Shown one piece after another: positions 1 through 7,897 of a stretch of 64,000 nt of DNA. Location of the stretch: NCBI RefSeq assembly GCF_024448895.1, contig NZ_JAMOIC010000003.1:248001-312000 (forward strand). The letters are read 5' to 3'. Position 1 is the stretch's first letter. Each line of letters begins with the position of its first letter. This stretch comes from Stutzerimonas stutzeri. Its GTDB lineage: Bacteria > Pseudomonadota > Gammaproteobacteria > Pseudomonadales > Pseudomonadaceae. Position numbers and translations under genes: made by a program. The notes beneath the pieces are model-generated. The model worked only from the letters and a program-made list of their open reading frames with translations, was not told the DNA's origin and ran no database searches.

Positions 1-263
1 GCGTGAGCCAGTGCTTGCTCAGCGGCTTTGACCGACAGGCGCGATACCCGGCCCATGCTGCGCAGCTGCTTGCGAGTCCAATGCCCCGGCACTGTGAAGT
101 CATCCGCCGGGCCGGCCAGGCGCGTATTGAGTTCGGTGAAGCGATCCCACTCATGCATATAGCGGATGCCGCTGCGGTTACCGCTGAAGTTGGCTTCGAT
201 GGTCGCCCAGTCACTGCCGAGCGAAGTGATGCCGGCCATGCCGGTGACGACGACGCGTTTCAT
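1..263 (-). CDS. apeR: Beta-ketoacyl-ACP synthase ApeR, N-terminal part (cut by window edge)
   Basis: Only the first 87 codons are inside the window. The protein starts MKRVVVTGMAGITSLGSDW, which is the typical N-terminus of FabF-type ketosynthases (VVTGxGxxTxxG), and continues with a KS-like region (SGIRYMHEWDRF). The catalytic Cys-His-His residues would lie beyond the edge. The ATG shares one base with the TGA of the upstream ketoreductase, so the two are probably translationally coupled. Position after apeO, apeP and apeQ matches the second ketosynthase of aryl-polyene clusters, which by family knowledge condenses malonyl units onto the growing aryl chain. Gene name rests on order plus N-terminal similarity. 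Confidence 0.8.
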   Translation of the reverse strand, partial: MKRVVVTGMAGITSLGSDWATIEANFSGNRSGIRYMHEWDRFTELNTRLAGPADDFTVPGHWTRKQLRSMGRVSRLSVKAAEQALAH

Positions 264-989
264 CAGCACAGCCCGCCGTTGACCGCCAGCACCTGGCGGG
301 TGATGTAACTGGCTTCTTCCGACATCAGGAAGTTGACCGCACCGGCAACTTCCTCCGGCGTGCCCATGCGCTGCGCAGGGATCATCTTCAGCATCTCCTC
401 GATAGGCAGGTCGTCATCGAGCATGTCGGTATCGATCAGGCCGGGCGCGACGCAATTGACCGTGATGCGGCGTTTTCCCAACTCAACCGCAAGCGCTTTC
501 GCTGCGCCGATCACACCCGCCTTCGAAGCACTGTAATTGACCTGACCGCGATTGCCGATCATCCCGGAGACCGAGGTGATGCAAACGATGCGTCCCGGCT
601 GGCGACGGCGGATCATGGGCATGGTCAGCGGATGCAGAACATTGTAGAAGCCATCGAGGTTGGTGCGCATCACCAGATCCCAGTCATCCTCGGTCAGGGC
701 TGGAAAGGCTCCGTCACGGGTGAGGCCGGCATTGCACACCACGCCATAGTAAGCGCCATGCAATTCGATATCGGCTTCCAGCGCCGCGCGACAGGCGTCA
801 CGGTCAGCAACGTCGAACTGCAGGATTCGTGCTTCGCGCCCAACCGCCAGAATCTGCGACTGTACGGCCTGCGCTTCATCGAGACGTGCGCGGCAATGCA
901 GAACGATGTCATGTCCGCTCCTGGCCAGGCGCAAGGCGATGGCGCGACCGATACCGCGGCTGGAGCCAGTGACGAGAACTGTTGCTCAT
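263..989 (-). CDS. apeQ: 3-ketoacyl-ACP reductase ApeQ (FabG-like SDR), start region frameshifted
   Basis: A short-chain dehydrogenase that would reduce the 3-keto group after each condensation. The frame carries the NAD(P) motif TGSSRGIG, the CNAG motif, the catalytic YSASK, and ends VNGGLC, all as in FabG; length from the motif is about 240 residues. The problem is the start. The frame that encodes VLVTGSSRGIG opens directly after the TGA stop of apeP (986-988) and has no ATG, GTG or TTG before the Rossmann motif. The ATG overlapping that stop (989-987) reads MSNSSRHW in another frame. Adding two bases (or removing one) near 977-980 would restore MSN-VLVTGSSRGIG. The first in-frame start, a TTG at 934, would lose the cofactor motif. 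It is either a real mutation or a sequence error. Confidence 0.8.
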
Positions 990-1438
990 GGAGTGGGCTC
1001 TTGCAGATAGCTCGCCACTTCGGGCGGGCGGAACACATTGAGGCGCGCCTCGGCATGGATGCCGGGCCCGTCGAGATGGCATTCGAACACGCCCATGCCG
1101 TTGTCATCCTGAAGTGAGCGCAGTGCGCGTACACGCAGCAGGCTGCCGGCGGGGATGTGCGCGACATTGCACTGGAAACTGCGGGTGCCAAGTAGAAAGC
1201 CTAGCTCCACAGGTAGACCGGCCTGGCGCGCCTGACAGCCGGCGAACGCGGCCACCGTCTGTGCCATGATTTCGACACCGACCCACGCCGGCAGGCTGCC
1301 ATCGGGCAGGTTGAATAGGCCTTTGGGCTTGACCTGAAGGCGTGCCTTGATGCTCTCAGCGTCGAATGCTTCGACAGCATCGAGGAGAATCATGTCTCCG
1401 GCATGGGGCAGCAGCCCGGCTATTGGCCAATCGATCAC
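986..1438 (-). CDS. apeP: Hotdog-fold 3-hydroxyacyl-ACP dehydratase ApeP
   Basis: A 150-residue single-domain dehydratase that would remove water from 3-hydroxyacyl-ACP to give the conjugated double bonds of the polyene. The N-terminus holds the likely catalytic histidine in LLPHAGDMILLD (H12), and VGVEIMAQTVAAFAG (about 54-68) resembles the central hotdog helix with its acidic residue. Its start overlaps the apeO stop by four bases (ATGA). It is the second dehydratase of the cluster, the other being the C-terminal part of the ApeH-ApeI fusion. By family knowledge ApeP-like proteins belong to the FabZ/FabA superfamily in aryl-polyene clusters. Confidence 0.85.
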   Translation of the reverse strand: MIDWPIAGLLPHAGDMILLDAVEAFDAESIKARLQVKPKGLFNLPDGSLPAWVGVEIMAQTVAAFAGCQARQAGLPVELGFLLGTRSFQCNVAHIPAGSLLRVRALRSLQDDNGMGVFECHLDGPGIHAEARLNVFRPPEVASYLQEPTP

Positions 1439-2622
1439 GGCATGTCCCCCAGAATCAGGCTGATGTTGTTACCGCCAAAGGCAAAGGAGTTGCTCATCAT
1501 TCGCCGTGAGCCCGTCGCTGCCATCCTGGTCCCGGGCGTGATCAGGTTCAGCATGGGCAGCTCGGCGTCCTGCTGGCCGTCCCAGCGATGCGGCGGTAGA
1601 AGTTGCGCGGGGTTGTGCTCGGACAGCGCCAGCCAGCAGAAGGCAGCCTCCAGCGCGCCGGCAGCGCCCAGCGTATGGCCAGTGAGCGGCTTGCTCGATG
1701 AGCAGGCCACCGGATGCTGGAACACCGCGGTGACTGCCAGACTTTCCATCGCATCATTGTGCCGGGTCGCGGTGCCATGCAGATTCAAGTAGGTGATCTG
1801 TTCAGGCTGTGTCGCTGCGCTGTGCAGCGCCTTGCGCATGGCGTCCATGGCGCCCTGGCCCTGCGGATCGGGGGCTGATATGTGATGGGCATCGGAGCTG
1901 GCGCCCCCGCCAAGCAGGGCAATGGGGCTGTATTGGCGGGTCATCAGGAAGACCGCTGCAGCCTCGCCGATGTTGATGCCGTCACGGTTGGCCGAGAATG
2001 GATTGCAGATCCGCTCGCTGGTGGCTTCAAGCGAGCTGAATCCCTGCAACGTCAAGTCGCACAGGGTATCGACGCCGCCACAGATCACCGCATCGCAGAT
2101 GCCTGCCTCCAGCAGCCGCTTGGCGCTGAGCAGTGCACGTGCGCTGGATGTGCAGGCCGTGGAGATCGAATAGCTGGGCCCGCTGAGTTGCAATCGCTCG
2201 CTCAGAAAACTGGCAGGCGCGCAAAGCTCCTGATGGCCGTAATGGTAGCTAGGCGGCAGGCGTCCATCGCGTACCAGTCCGGTGATGCCCTGGGTTGCTT
2301 CCTGGATGCCTGTGGTGCTGGTGCCCAGCACCACGCCAACGCGGGCTGGGCCAAAGCGGCCGATCGCATCCTGCAGCTCGACATCAATTTCCTCGACAGC
2401 CGCGAGTAACAGCTGATTGTTGCGGGTGAGGTGACGCAGCGTGTCGTCCCCTAAGGCAGGCAGCTCGCCGGTTACGGCACCGACCGTCAACTGGCGTCCG
2501 GCTACCGGTTGAGGGTAGAGCTGCATGCCTGAACCGTCACCTTCCAACAGGCGCTGAGCAACCTCTGCCTTGCCACGACCGAGCGCGCATATCAGCCCGA
2601 GAGCATTCAGGTAGGCGGTCAT
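1435..2622 (-). CDS. apeO: Beta-ketoacyl-ACP synthase ApeO
   Basis: A 395-residue ketosynthase with an intact active site: Cys157 in ISTACTSSAR, His282 in NLHGTATRHND, and Lys311/His316 in KPLTGHTLGAAGA. In studied aryl-polyene systems ApeO pairs with a non-catalytic partner (ApeC) as a KS-CLF heterodimer that elongates the aryl-primed chain; that pairing here is inferred from the presence of an apeC-like gene at the other end of the operon. The start shares one base with the lipoprotein stop (TGATG) and the end overlaps apeP by four bases, so it is in a coupled operon. Confidence 0.9.
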   Translation of the reverse strand: MTAYLNALGLICALGRGKAEVAQRLLEGDGSGMQLYPQPVAGRQLTVGAVTGELPALGDDTLRHLTRNNQLLLAAVEEIDVELQDAIGRFGPARVGVVLGTSTTGIQEATQGITGLVRDGRLPPSYHYGHQELCAPASFLSERLQLSGPSYSISTACTSSARALLSAKRLLEAGICDAVICGGVDTLCDLTLQGFSSLEATSERICNPFSANRDGINIGEAAAVFLMTRQYSPIALLGGGASSDAHHISAPDPQGQGAMDAMRKALHSAATQPEQITYLNLHGTATRHNDAMESLAVTAVFQHPVACSSSKPLTGHTLGAAGALEAAFCWLALSEHNPAQLLPPHRWDGQQDAELPMLNLITPGTRMAATGSRRMMSNSFAFGGNNISLILGDMP

Positions 2623-3146
2623 CAGTGGAGGGCTCCGGCTGTCGCGATGGGGGCGACACCATAGGTCAGCGTTGCTCCGACGTCGAGATCGAAGCGGTCG
2701 TTTTTTCCATACCGTACACGCCAGTCCGACGCACCGTCCTTCAAGGAGCGACCGGTGCCCTCAGTGGTCCAGCGACGACCTTCATAAAGTTCGCCTAGCT
2801 GCTCGGCAGGACTCAGCGCGAACATCAGCGCGGCAAACAACTCACGCGCCTCGGCATTGGGGGGCAGTAGTCCGTCGGCCGCCCAGTGACCATCTGTTAA
2901 CAGCTGGCGCGCCAGCGGAATGCCCAGCGGGTTGAGCAGCGACCAGCGCAAGGCGTCCCCTTCCTGCTGGATCACCAGTAGCCAGTCCTGAGTCGCTTCT
3001 GCGCTGCGCCGCTGAATATGCAGCTGCATCGGCAATTGCAGCTGCGGCGGTTGCTCGGGCAATGGCAATTGCCGGGCACAGGCGCCAAGCATGAGCGCCA
3101 GGCAGACCCAGGCCAGCCTGAGAACATGGCGTCGCAGCCGCGTCAC
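2622..3146 (-). CDS. DUF3261 outer-membrane lipoprotein of the APE cluster
   Basis: A 174-residue lipoprotein. The N-terminus is basic (MTRLRRHVLR), followed by a hydrophobic stretch and a lipobox LGAC, so the mature protein would start at about Cys23. The remainder (WLLVIQQEGDALRWSLLNPLGIPLARQLL, given in two parts here as WLLVIQQEG and LNPLGIPLARQ) matches the DUF3261 pattern, seen next to LolA-like and MMPL genes in aryl-polyene clusters. It probably helps place the lipid-linked pigment in the outer membrane; that role is inference from context. It lies 10 bp after the halogenase-like gene and overlaps apeO by one base. Confidence 0.75.
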   Translation of the reverse strand: MTRLRRHVLRLAWVCLALMLGACARQLPLPEQPPQLQLPMQLHIQRRSAEATQDWLLVIQQEGDALRWSLLNPLGIPLARQLLTDGHWAADGLLPPNAEARELFAALMFALSPAEQLGELYEGRRWTTEGTGRSLKDGASDWRVRYGKNDRFDLDVGATLTYGVAPIATAGALH

Positions 3147-3156
3147 GCCAGAGTCC

Positions 3157-4410
3157 TCATGTCGGCTCTACGGACGCACATAGTTCGGCCAGCACGCGCA
3201 GGCGACGTTTGGGTTCGGCGACGTAGGGGTTGCGGGCATCCCAGGCATAGCCCGCGAGGATCGAACTGATCATCCGGCGGATCTCTGGCTGGGCGCGTTC
3301 GTAATAGATCACGTCCTGAAAGCTACCGTCGTACCAGCCTTCGACGTAGGTCCGGAAAGTATCCACACCGCGCTTGAGCGGTGCAGCGAACTCGCTTTCC
3401 CAGTCCACAACTTCGCCCGTCAGCTGACGGTGCAACACCGAGGCTGCCATGCTCGCCGAGCGCATGGCGATGGTCACGCCGGAAGAGAACACCGGGTCGA
3501 GAAATTCGGCGGCGTTGCCCAGCAGCGCGAAGCCCTGGCCATGCAGTGTCTTGACGTTAGCCGAGTAGCCACCGATCAGGCGCGCCGGTGTGTCCCATTC
3601 GGCGTGCTTGAGAATGCGCTTGAGATTCGGCGCCTCCAGGACGAACTCTTTGAGGCAGACGTCCAGGTCCAGAGGGCGATCCTCAAAGCGTTCAGCGCTG
3701 GCGACTACACCTAGCGAGCAGCGTCCATTGCTGAACGGAATCGTCCAGTACCAGACGTCGCGCAGCTCGGGATGGGTGGTGATGAGGATCTTCTCGCGGT
3801 CGAAATGCGCATCCACGATTTTGTCTTCGATGTGGGTGAACACGGCGCGGCGCAGCGGAAAGTTCGATGGCGCCTCCAGTTCCAGCAGGCGTGGCAGCAC
3901 GCGACCGTAGCCGCTGGCGTCGAGAACGAAATCCGCCTCGACGGCATATTCTCGACCGTTCTCGCAGCGGACCTGGAGCTGCGGGCGTGCGATGGAAAAA
4001 TCAGCGGCGATGATTTCCTCCTCGTAACGGATTTCAACACCCTGCAGTTCGGCCTGATCGGCCAGCAGTTTGTCGAAGTCAGCGCGTTGAACCTGATAGG
4101 TGCTGCCGTGGCCTTCAGTGAATTTGTCGCGAAAGTCGAACTCGGTGTAGCGGTCACCCCAGCCGAACGCGGCGCCGTGCTTGGTCTGGAAACCGGCGGC
4201 CTGGACTGCTTCGAGCATGCCGGCTTCCTCGATGAAGTCCAGGCAGTGCGACAGCAGGCTTTCGCCAATCGAAAAGCGTGGGAATCGCTGTCGTTCGATG
4301 ATCAGCACATCGTGGCCCTTGCGCTTGAGCAGGGCGGCGGCGATGGCCCCGGAAGGGCCCGCTCCGATGACTACGACGCTACGGTTTTCCAGATGCGAGA
4401 ACGCCTTCAT
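3157..4410 (-). CDS. FAD-dependent halogenase-like oxidoreductase
   Basis: A 417-residue flavoprotein. The FAD motif GAGPSG is at 16-21 and ERQRFPRFSIGESLL follows at about 39-53. Two signatures of flavin-dependent halogenases are present: WYWTIP at 220-225 (family motif WxWxIP) and a lysine, K77, in the segment QTKHGAAFGWG where phenol/pyrrole halogenases carry their catalytic lysine. These are read by eye; related geranylgeranyl-reductase-type oxygenases share part of this pattern. In the brominated aryl polyene xanthomonadin a halogenase acts on the ring, so ring halogenation of this pigment is a reasonable hypothesis. A gap of 130 bases separates it from the MMPL gene, unusual in this operon. 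Confidence 0.75.
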   Translation of the reverse strand: MKAFSHLENRSVVVIGAGPSGAIAAALLKRKGHDVLIIERQRFPRFSIGESLLSHCLDFIEEAGMLEAVQAAGFQTKHGAAFGWGDRYTEFDFRDKFTEGHGSTYQVQRADFDKLLADQAELQGVEIRYEEEIIAADFSIARPQLQVRCENGREYAVEADFVLDASGYGRVLPRLLELEAPSNFPLRRAVFTHIEDKIVDAHFDREKILITTHPELRDVWYWTIPFSNGRCSLGVVASAERFEDRPLDLDVCLKEFVLEAPNLKRILKHAEWDTPARLIGGYSANVKTLHGQGFALLGNAAEFLDPVFSSGVTIAMRSASMAASVLHRQLTGEVVDWESEFAAPLKRGVDTFRTYVEGWYDGSFQDVIYYERAQPEIRRMISSILAGYAWDARNPYVAEPKRRLRVLAELCASVEPT

Positions 4411-4540
4411 GTATTCGACTCGACAGGTGACAGAATCCGGCTATTGCCGGCGGGAAGAAAGCCTTTCATTCATTGAAGCACTGAGCGGGCAGCCGCGCGG
4501 CTAGCGCCGGCAGTAAAGCGCGCGGGCAACTTGGTGCGAC

Positions 4541-6880
4541 TCAGCATGCGGCCTTCTCTTCGGGCTCTGCCGCCCAGGGCGCCAGCAGAAACGCGAACAC
4601 CAGCCCGAGCCCCACCGCGAGACCAAAATTGCTTACAGCGGGCGTACTCGACAAGGCCAGCAGGCCAAACGACAACCATGTGGTAACGGCGGCCAGCAGG
4701 GTGCCAACCAAGCTCACCGCAGTGCCGCCGATGCGCTCGCGCATGAGGATGGCGTAGTCCACCCCGATCGCGGTGACAAGCAACAGGCCGAAGAGGCCGA
4801 ACAGGGTCAATGGCTGACCCAACCAGCCCAGACACGCCAGGCTGCCAAGGGCTGCCAGCAGCGGAACTGCAAGACAACGCGCCGCGCCGCGCCAGCCGAA
4901 CGGCATGCACAGCAGGGCAAAAATCAGCGCTGCAGCGAGCAGCTTGAGTAAAGCAGCGTGACGCTGGGTTTCTGCAAACAAGCGATTGAGTTCGGCAGGC
5001 CGGTCTATGAGTCTGGCTTCGGCGATACCTTCAGCCAACCCATGCAGGGCCGAACTGTCGCGCAGACCCTGCAAGGTGATCAGACCGGCAACCGATCCGT
5101 CGGGTAGCGTGCCCAGCCATAACGGACGCCAGGGCTCGGCGATTGGCCCTGCCAGCACCTGATCAAGGCTGGTTACCGGCTCAGTCAGCAGCTCGGCAAG
5201 TTCAGCCTGCAGCATGGCTGCGGTGACACCGAGATCCAGCAGGGGCTGGCTCACTTCCAGCAAGCGCGGCAGTGCCAGATGCAGGGTTTCCTGGGAGGCG
5301 GCCGGTGCGACCAGTTGGCTCAGCGCGAGATAACCATGCAGCTGCTGATCAGCAACCAGCTCATCGAGACGCATGCTAAGTTCCTCCTGACGTGTCAGCA
5401 GCTCGTCAGGATTGTCCGCATGCACCAGGAAGTACTGGCTGGTGGGCTCAAAGCCGGTGATCTGGCCAATCCGCTGTGCCTGCTGCTGCAGCACTGGGGC
5501 GCGACTGACCCACTGGCGCAGGTCATCGGTAAACGACACCTGACTGATTCCCGCGATGCAGAACACCACGAACACGGCCAGCAGCCAGGGCGACGGAACC
5601 CACCGCAGCAGCGTCTGGCGAATGTCGAGCCCCCGTCGGGCCCAGCCAAGCGGTGCCGCCCAGGGCTGCAGTGGGGCAGTTAGCAGTGCGGGTAACAGAC
5701 AGGTTGCGCATGCAAAGGCGCCGAGCAACCCGGCAGCGGAAAACACCGCAACCTGGCCCAGCGCCGGAAATGGGGTAAATGCCATGGCCAGATAGCCGAT
5801 GATATTGGTTGCCAGCGCCAAGGCCAGGCCTGGAAGTGTCAAGCGCAGGGCCCGGTAAGCCTGCCAGGGCTGCAGTGTCCAACTCTTGGAGAGGTAGTGC
5901 AGAGGGAAGTCGATGCTTACGCCGACCAAGCTCGCACCGAGTACCAGTGTCAGTACGTGGATCTGGCCGAACATCGCGACGCAGGCAGCGGCACCGCTTA
6001 GGGCCCCCACCAGCACCGGTAGCACCACCAGCAGCACGCGCGGGGTTCGAAACAACAGATGCAGCAATGCGAGCGTGGCGACCAGCGAAATGCTCCCGAT
6101 CAGGCTTGCCTCCTCGCGTGCCTGGCGTTGCCCATACGCCGCGTGCAGCATTCCGCCCGCGGCTAGCAGCTCACCGTGCTGCGCCTCAACCAGGTGTCGG
6201 GCTGCTTTGACTTCATCGTCGACCAGAAGCGGCAGCTGATCATCGAACGCATTGCCGTGCGTTTGCGCATGAATCACCGCCCAGCGCTGACCTTCATGTT
6301 CGGCTACCAGCAACCCGTCGACCCGCGGTTGGACGTGACCGGGTTGCGGCAGCTGGCGCTGCGCCAGATCGGCAAGGCCGAACCAGTCCTGCTCCGCGGG
6401 AATCAGGCTGGTGCCTTCGAATGGGCTGTACAGGCGCTGCAGTCGCTGCTCGATGAAATCCTCGGGGGCGGCGATCAGGGATTCACGGCTGGCGCGACCG
6501 AGCAGTGCCAGGCGCTGGTCGAGCAATTGCTGACGCAACGCTGGCAGATCGGCCTGCACGGAGCGGCGGATATCGGCAAACAAGCCGCTGGCACGGAGCC
6601 TGTCCGAGACTTCGGCTGCCAGCGAGAGGGCCAATTCTTCATCCGGATGATGGATCAGCAGCATCAGGTCGCGGTTCAACGGTTCCTGAACCCGTTTCTC
6701 GGCCAACTGCTCCAGTTCGCCCGGTGCGCCACTGGGCAGCAGTTGCAGGAGATTGGCGCTGACCGGCGGGCCGTCTCGCCATTGCCAGGCCGTCAGCCCC
6801 ACAAGCCCGAGCAACGCGAGGAAGAACAGCGAGGTCAGCCAGGACGGTAGTCTGAGCGCTTTGTCAGTTGGCGAGGTCAT
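4541..6880 (-). CDS. MMPL/RND-superfamily exporter of the APE cluster
   Basis: A 779-residue inner-membrane protein. It has an N-terminal membrane segment (about 14-32), a large periplasmic domain, a block of membrane helices (about 255-420), a second single helix (about 425-445), a second periplasmic domain and a C-terminal helix block (about 645-770). This duplicated layout is that of MMPL proteins (COG4258, predicted exporters). With the LolA-like carrier and the lipoprotein it would form a route to move the lipid-linked aryl polyene out of the inner membrane. The start overlaps the LolA-like gene by 17 bases. Confidence 0.85.
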   Translation of the reverse strand: MTSPTDKALRLPSWLTSLFFLALLGLVGLTAWQWRDGPPVSANLLQLLPSGAPGELEQLAEKRVQEPLNRDLMLLIHHPDEELALSLAAEVSDRLRASGLFADIRRSVQADLPALRQQLLDQRLALLGRASRESLIAAPEDFIEQRLQRLYSPFEGTSLIPAEQDWFGLADLAQRQLPQPGHVQPRVDGLLVAEHEGQRWAVIHAQTHGNAFDDQLPLLVDDEVKAARHLVEAQHGELLAAGGMLHAAYGQRQAREEASLIGSISLVATLALLHLLFRTPRVLLVVLPVLVGALSGAAACVAMFGQIHVLTLVLGASLVGVSIDFPLHYLSKSWTLQPWQAYRALRLTLPGLALALATNIIGYLAMAFTPFPALGQVAVFSAAGLLGAFACATCLLPALLTAPLQPWAAPLGWARRGLDIRQTLLRWVPSPWLLAVFVVFCIAGISQVSFTDDLRQWVSRAPVLQQQAQRIGQITGFEPTSQYFLVHADNPDELLTRQEELSMRLDELVADQQLHGYLALSQLVAPAASQETLHLALPRLLEVSQPLLDLGVTAAMLQAELAELLTEPVTSLDQVLAGPIAEPWRPLWLGTLPDGSVAGLITLQGLRDSSALHGLAEGIAEARLIDRPAELNRLFAETQRHAALLKLLAAALIFALLCMPFGWRGAARCLAVPLLAALGSLACLGWLGQPLTLFGLFGLLLVTAIGVDYAILMRERIGGTAVSLVGTLLAAVTTWLSFGLLALSSTPAVSNFGLAVGLGLVFAFLLAPWAAEPEEKAAC

Positions 6881-7475
6881 GAAGGTCGCTGGGGTCCAGC
6901 TGATCGTCGATCTGAATGTCGCTCATCACCATCACGGTGCTGTCGCCCTGGGTTTCGAGCAGTTCAACGCGCTCGGCGGTGATGCTGCCCTGGATCAGAA
7001 TGCGGGTGAAAATCTGCCCGAGCAGCTTCGAACGTGGCGTCAACGTAAGCGCCCAGGCTTGGGCGCTGCCGCTCAGCTCCAGGTCGAAGTCGCGCTGCAG
7101 CGCTTCGGTATCGCCATGCAGCACGGCAAGAAACAGATCATTCTGACGAGCCGCGGGACCCTGCTGATCACTTTGCTGCCAACCACTGTCGTCGCGTCGC
7201 GAGATGCCCGAGGCGCTGATGCGATAGTCTTGCCGCACCGGCTCGCGCAGCAACCAGAGCAGGCCGAGGTCCCGGGCCAGGACGAAGGTGCCGGTGCTGA
7301 CCAGCGGCTGGGGCAGGGCGCGCAGGTGCTTTTCCTGAGTGAAGCTACCGCGCACAACTTCCGGCTCGCTGAGCTGGCGGCGGAGCTGATTCAGATCGAA
7401 GGCATCGGCGTGAGCCGCTGTCATTGCGAACAGCAGGCCCAGCGACAGCAGGATCCGGACTCTCAGTTTGATCAT
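6864..7475 (-). CDS. LolA-like periplasmic lipid carrier
   Basis: A 203-residue protein with a cleavable signal peptide (MIKLRVRILLSLGLLFAMTA, then AHADA). The mature part resembles LolA, the outer-membrane lipoprotein carrier: VVRGSFTQEKHLRALPQPL followed by GTFVLARDLGLLW is the characteristic early region. Unlike housekeeping lolA it sits inside the pigment operon and overlaps the thioesterase gene by four bases (ATGA), so it probably carries the pigment lipid or a linked lipoprotein across the periplasm. The ATG at 7475 was chosen because of that overlap and the signal peptide; the longer open frame upstream has no signal sequence. Confidence 0.8.
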   Translation of the reverse strand: MIKLRVRILLSLGLLFAMTAAHADAFDLNQLRRQLSEPEVVRGSFTQEKHLRALPQPLVSTGTFVLARDLGLLWLLREPVRQDYRISASGISRRDDSGWQQSDQQGPAARQNDLFLAVLHGDTEALQRDFDLELSGSAQAWALTLTPRSKLLGQIFTRILIQGSITAERVELLETQGDSTVMVMSDIQIDDQLDPSDLHDLAN

Positions 7476-7897
7476 TGAAGTGCCCGTTCCACGGCGTCGA
7501 CGAAGACGTTCGGCGAAGCCAGCAGCATCTCGCGGCTGGAGATCTCTACAGCGACCTGTACGCTGCTGCCGCGGGTCATGCGTTCGCCGGTTTCGGCGTC
7601 GGTGATGAGGTAGTTGATCTTCAGACGGTTTTCCCACTCCACCAGATCGGCGCGGACGATGATGCGCTGGTTGAAGCGGGCGCCGCGTACGTAGCGCAGC
7701 TGAATGTCGATGATGGGCCAGGCGTAGCCGGCTTCCCTCATCTGCACATAGTTATGGCCTATGCGGTCGAGCAGGGCGCAGCGCGCAATCTCGAAATACT
7801 TGACGTAATGCCCGTGCCAGACGACATCCATAGAGTCGACATCAAAGAACGGTACGAGGATTTCCGCCTCGGCCTGCAATACACCTTCCTTACGCAT
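7472..7897 (-). CDS. apeK: Acyl thioesterase ApeK (4HBT hotdog family)
   Basis: A 141-residue thioesterase of the YbgC/4-hydroxybenzoyl-CoA type. The N-terminal signature FFDVDSMDVVWHGHYVKYFE (17-36) contains the conserved Asp and His residues of the family. In aryl-polyene clusters such an enzyme releases or proofreads acyl chains on the ACP; that function is taken from the family. The ATG at 7897 is preceded by a GGGGGC stretch and overlaps the end of the ammonia-lyase gene by eight bases. The upstream extension of the reading frame lies inside the lyase gene and is not supported. Confidence 0.8.
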   Translation of the reverse strand: MRKEGVLQAEAEILVPFFDVDSMDVVWHGHYVKYFEIARCALLDRIGHNYVQMREAGYAWPIIDIQLRYVRGARFNQRIIVRADLVEWENRLKINYLITDAETGERMTRGSSVQVAVEISSREMLLASPNVFVDAVERALQ

